A stretch of DNA of 7,396 nucleotides, taken from Methanobacteriota archaeon. GTDB taxonomy: Archaea; Halobacteriota; Syntropharchaeia; DAOWMC01. Every line of letters starts with the position of its first letter. The stretch's first letter is position 1. The notes beneath the pieces are model-generated. The model had not been told where the DNA came from, made no database searches, and saw only the letters and a list, made by a program, of their open reading frames with translations. The stretch spans positions 1 through 7,396 of the forward strand of contig DAOWMC010000050.1 in assembly GCA_030643285.1 (NCBI GenBank). Direction: 5' to 3'. The position numbers were made by a program, and so were the translations under genes. Positions 5,018-7,396 of this stretch are shown here, one piece after another.

Positions 5018-5498
5018 CTTTAAAAAGGAGAACTGATGAGTTGATCGACGCTGTGACAATATTTAACCCGACCGTTACAACCTTTTTTTTATCATTTTCA
5101 AATACATGGGATGGTGTTACACCTGAAGGGATACTATCCGCTAAAACGGCACCCGTGATGCTACATCCCTCGTAGGCATTTATAATGGTATTGATATGTT
5201 CACCCCTTAAAAATGGGATATCCGATGAGACAGAGACAAATTCAGAAAAAGACTTCATCAATTCATTCAAATCCTTGTGATACCCATTTCCACTGGTTTC
5301 GATTGTATCGTATCTTTTCAGGCAGTATTTTCTCGTCTTTATTGCATTTTTTGAAACAGCGATAAAAAAATCCTCTGCTTTGGAGTCTTTTATGGCGTCT
5401 GCGGCTATATCAACCATCTTTTTATGTCCTATTTTTAAAAGTGGTTTTTCAGTTCCCATCCTGGTGCTTTTTCCACCCGCCATTATTATCGCGATCAT
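4935..5498 (-). CDS. cobY: Adenosylcobinamide-phosphate guanylyltransferase, 3' end frameshifted
   Basis: CobY is the archaeal enzyme that moves GMP from GTP to adenosylcobinamide phosphate in assembly of the cobalamin nucleotide loop. The start MIAIIMAGGKSTRMGTEKPLLK holds the nucleotide-binding motif; TSGNGYHKDLNELM, VSVSSDIPFL and VGLNIVT follow as in CobY proteins. A GTG at 5552 would only add residues before the first beta strand, so ATG 5498 is chosen. As read, the frame gives 187 residues, but from about residue 161 the sequence (DPARYQCKYKRG...) no longer matches the family. The expected ending, GINVNTKEDLRICSNILLKN, lies in the +1 frame from 5017 to a stop at 4919, giving about 192 residues, close to the usual 196. 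The join is at a T5-A3-G run. Sequencing error, inactivating indel or frameshifting are all possible. No clear ribosome site is seen; the start is inside the radical SAM gene. The tail overlaps the convergent acyl-CoA synthetase gene. Confidence 0.85.
   Translation of the reverse strand: MIAIIMAGGKSTRMGTEKPLLKIGHKKMVDIAADAIKDSKAEDFFIAVSKNAIKTRKYCLKRYDTIETSGNGYHKDLNELMKSFSEFVSVSSDIPFLRGEHINTIINAYEGCSITGAVLADSIPSGVTPSHVFENDKKKVVTVGLNIVTASINSSVLLFKDPARYQCKYKRGPKNLFKYPFEKPCID
5018..5026 (-). other. Frameshift point in cobY
   Basis: On the coding strand the bases are TTTTTAAAG. Frame zero reads CTT TTT AAA GAT; the conserved frame resumes at ATC one base later. One T (or A) fewer in the runs would restore the gene. 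The string also permits +1 slippage in principle (CTT to TTT, or AAA to AAG). The simplest explanation is a one-base insertion in a homopolymer, real or artefactual. Confidence 0.7.
5083..5090 (+). terminator. Possible U-tract terminator for the acyl-CoA synthetase gene
   Basis: Eight consecutive T on the plus strand, 114 nt after the acyl-CoA synthetase stop, within the cobY antisense region. There is no stem before it. It is the longest T-run downstream of that gene, but it also encodes Lys codons of cobY on the other strand, which explains it without any termination role. Confidence 0.25.
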
Positions 5499-7365
5499 GT
5501 GTAGTAATGCCTGAAAATTTTTTCCTTCCTGTATACTTGACCAACTCGACACCGCCAGCGAGGATCAACCGCATCAGATTAAATTGCCTTTTAATTCCTT
5601 TGTTTGACCTGAGTAATTTAATCACGGTTAGGACATCATTAATCTTTGAAGGCTCTCCCTTCCCATCCAGTTGGAACTGATTCAGGTCAACTTCAAAATT
5701 GATTGTGCTTTCATCTTTCTTTCCGGGGATAACATCTATATATTCCACCGTCTTTTTAGTGGTTTTAAAAATCCAGCTTGTGAGAGGTGTTCCATCATTC
5801 TTCAATGAAAGTTGTATTGTCTGGGCACCAAGCAAGTTTAAAAAACCCGACATCTCTATAACATTGTGCATGCCCACTTCTTCGGTGTAGTTTCTTATCC
5901 AGGGGTCAGGTGATGCCTCCAAAAATTCATGAACATGGGTGCCAAAATTGTCGTCCTGTAGTTGCAAGCCCGAACCCACCGAAAATCTGATATCAGATAT
6001 TCTGTCTGCCATAAAATCCATTAAAGGCATCTTGATTCCATGTTTTATCATGTGAACCCGCTCCCGTTCGATGAATATATCAAGCGACCAGAATTTTGCC
6101 ATGCAGGCAGATGCCAGTTCCTCGACGCGGGCACTTGAGATATAATTGGTTTTAAATACGGAATGCATCTCATCGAATCTATTCCAGTCATCTTCAAAGA
6201 TCAGTCCTTTGTCATCCAACTCCTTATAAAATTCTGTTGTGGGATATGGTGTTGCAATACCGTAGGCCGTACTCATAAGCCCTATTTTTTTTGCGTAAGC
6301 CGGAAATTGCAATATTTCTTCTTCGGTCTGGTCAGGTAAACCAATAACGAACGTTCCACCTGCATTTCCACCCCATTTTTTAATATTGTTAACAGCCTTT
6401 ACATGGACTTCGGTTTTTATACCTTTTGATGTAGATTTTAAATCTCTTATATTCGGACTTTCAATTCCCATTTCAAAGCTTTCAATCCCAACCGAAATCA
6501 TTTTTTTAATAACATCAGGGTGCTTTGCCATCGAATCAGGCCGTACTTTCACACCGAATTTTATGTCAAAATCATGCAGAGCTAAAAGATCGCATAGCTG
6601 ATCAACAAGCTTTGGCTTACCCATAAAATGGGGATCTGTGATTTCTACATTGAGGGGTTTTTCATCATGAAATTCAACGATCTTTAGGACCTCATCCATT
6701 ACGTTTTTTGGGGAACGATAGCGCTGAACACTTCCACTCATACTGGGCTCACAGCAAAAACTACATTTACCCCAGCAACCCCTTGAGGTAGTAATCACAT
6801 CATGTTCCCGATCCCGCATTAAAGTTGTATGATACCTGTATCGTCTAAGATGTCGAGCAGGAAACGGTAGGCTATCCAGATCTGTAATAAACTCCCGATC
6901 AGGATTATTTATTATCTTTCCACCGTCTTTATAGGAAAGGCCATAAATCCCACTAACATCCTCTTTTGTAACCAGCTCTTTCATTGTGATCTCACCCTCA
7001 CCCCTAACCACAAAGTCCACATACGGGTGTGAAAGTAACTCATCCGGAATTGCCGTGGGATGGTATCCACCAAGAACGGTAGATATACCTCGGTTTTTTG
7101 CCAGTTCGGCAATTTTTAGTCCCTCTGTGTGTTCTGTTGAAGACATTGAAATTCCGATAAGGTCTGGCTTAAGTTCATCTAAATACATTTCTGTGGTTTT
7201 TAAAATTGGTTTTTGTTCCATCTCCAGATCGATTATGTTAACCTCATCCAAAACATCCTCCATATAGGACGCAATATATTCAAGTCCGGTAGGAATTATA
7301 TCAATTGCAAAACTTAATCCGTGTCTGCCGGACGGCTTGATCAATAGCACTCGTTTAAATGTCAT
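5449..7365 (-). CDS. Cobalamin-binding (B12) radical SAM protein, class B/BchE-like
   Basis: A 638-residue protein. Residues 1-135 form a B12-binding-type Rossmann domain (KRVLLIKPSG; LIGISMSSTEH; VLGGYHPTAIPDEL; VDFVVRGEGE) without the DxHxxG lower-ligand motif, as is usual for BchE/HpnR-like members. Residues 190-400 form the radical SAM barrel with the 4Fe-4S motif C197-x3-C201-x2-C204 (RGCWGKCSFCC), VKVRPD, and GIESFEMGIES. Such enzymes use methylcobalamin or cob(II)alamin with SAM for methylation or carbon-skeleton changes on unactivated carbons. The long C-terminus (405-638) is unassigned; about 515-605 resembles by eye an SCP2-like lipid-carrier fold, suggesting a hydrophobic substrate. 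Start ATG 7365 has a GGGGATG ribosome site. cobY begins 50 nt before its stop, so B12 use and B12 assembly appear linked. Exact reaction unknown; lipid or protein methylation are both open. Confidence 0.9.
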   Translation of the reverse strand: MTFKRVLLIKPSGRHGLSFAIDIIPTGLEYIASYMEDVLDEVNIIDLEMEQKPILKTTEMYLDELKPDLIGISMSSTEHTEGLKIAELAKNRGISTVLGGYHPTAIPDELLSHPYVDFVVRGEGEITMKELVTKEDVSGIYGLSYKDGGKIINNPDREFITDLDSLPFPARHLRRYRYHTTLMRDREHDVITTSRGCWGKCSFCCEPSMSGSVQRYRSPKNVMDEVLKIVEFHDEKPLNVEITDPHFMGKPKLVDQLCDLLALHDFDIKFGVKVRPDSMAKHPDVIKKMISVGIESFEMGIESPNIRDLKSTSKGIKTEVHVKAVNNIKKWGGNAGGTFVIGLPDQTEEEILQFPAYAKKIGLMSTAYGIATPYPTTEFYKELDDKGLIFEDDWNRFDEMHSVFKTNYISSARVEELASACMAKFWSLDIFIERERVHMIKHGIKMPLMDFMADRISDIRFSVGSGLQLQDDNFGTHVHEFLEASPDPWIRNYTEEVGMHNVIEMSGFLNLLGAQTIQLSLKNDGTPLTSWIFKTTKKTVEYIDVIPGKKDESTINFEVDLNQFQLDGKGEPSKINDVLTVIKLLRSNKGIKRQFNLMRLILAGGVELVKYTGRKKFSGITTHDRDNNGGWKKHQDGN

Positions 7366-7369
7366 CTTT

Positions 7370-7380
7370 CATCCCCTTTT
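7370..7380 (-). promoter_or_regulatory. Ribosome binding site of the radical SAM gene
   Basis: The complement reads AAAAGGGGATG, ending 4 nt before the start ATG at 7365. An out-of-frame ATG at 7372 inside it would give only the five-codon peptide MKDDI, so the 7365 start is preferred. No TATA element is evident in the remaining bases to the window edge; the promoter is probably outside. Confidence 0.4.
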
Positions 7381-7396
7381 ACCAATGCAAATAGCC

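Noticed and set aside
5499..5552. Longer cobY start at GTG 5552
   Set aside because: It adds 18 residues ahead of the first beta strand of the nucleotide-binding fold and deepens the overlap with the radical SAM gene; CobY proteins start a few residues before MAGG.
5449..7365. Naming the radical SAM protein as Mmp10 or another specific methanogenesis marker
   Set aside because: The N-terminal B12-type domain, 638-residue length and C-terminal extension did not fit my recollection of those proteins well enough to use a specific name.
1..7396. Mobile element, CRISPR array, phage or defence island
   Set aside because: No terminal repeats, transposase, integrase, spaced direct repeats or toxin-antitoxin-like pairs were seen; base composition and gene types are uniform and metabolic.

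Overview
The window looks like a chromosomal segment of an anaerobic archaeon, probably a euryarchaeote. The evidence is: Shine-Dalgarno sites of the GGTGATC type (for example AAGGTGATC before ilvN), AT-rich TATA/box A-like elements about 25 nt before inferred transcription starts, an ADP-forming acyl-CoA synthetase alpha subunit, and a CobY-type (archaeal) cobalamin guanylyltransferase. I cannot fix the genus from the sequence. There is no mobile element, CRISPR array, tRNA or rRNA.

Left part (1-1053, minus strand): the 5' end of an unrecognised lysine-rich protein runs off the window edge (1-131). Upstream of it lies a complete fumarylacetoacetate hydrolase (FAH) family enzyme (211-1053).

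Region 1054-1323 is a divergent control region of about 270 bp. It holds a promoter for the FAH gene, a promoter for ilvB, a dyad on the predicted ilvB start point, a 12-codon ORF with a perfect Shine-Dalgarno site, a GC hairpin followed by six T that overlaps the end of that ORF, and a second small frame rich in Ile/Leu/Val codons whose stop overlaps the ilvB start (ATGA). This resembles an attenuation-type leader for branched-chain amino acid synthesis and is the most unusual regulatory region here.

Centre (1324-4969, plus strand): ilvB and ilvN (acetolactate synthase large and small subunits) are 12 nt apart and surely co-transcribed. A 112-nt gap with an 8-bp hairpin separates them from an ADP-forming acyl-CoA synthetase alpha-type subunit with its phospho-histidine at residue 257. 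No beta (ATP-grasp) subunit is present.

Right part (4919-7365, minus strand): a cobalamin-binding radical SAM protein with a possible lipid-carrier-like C-terminus is followed by cobY. The two genes overlap by 50 nt, and cobY in turn overlaps the acyl-CoA synthetase gene tail to tail. The cobY reading frame is broken near its 3' end: the conserved C-terminus (GINVNTKEDL...) is intact but lies in the +1 frame after a T5-A3 run. This is a sequencing error, a young pseudogene, or a frameshift site. The pairing of a B12-dependent enzyme with a B12 nucleotide-loop assembly gene suggests linked cofactor supply, but that is inference.
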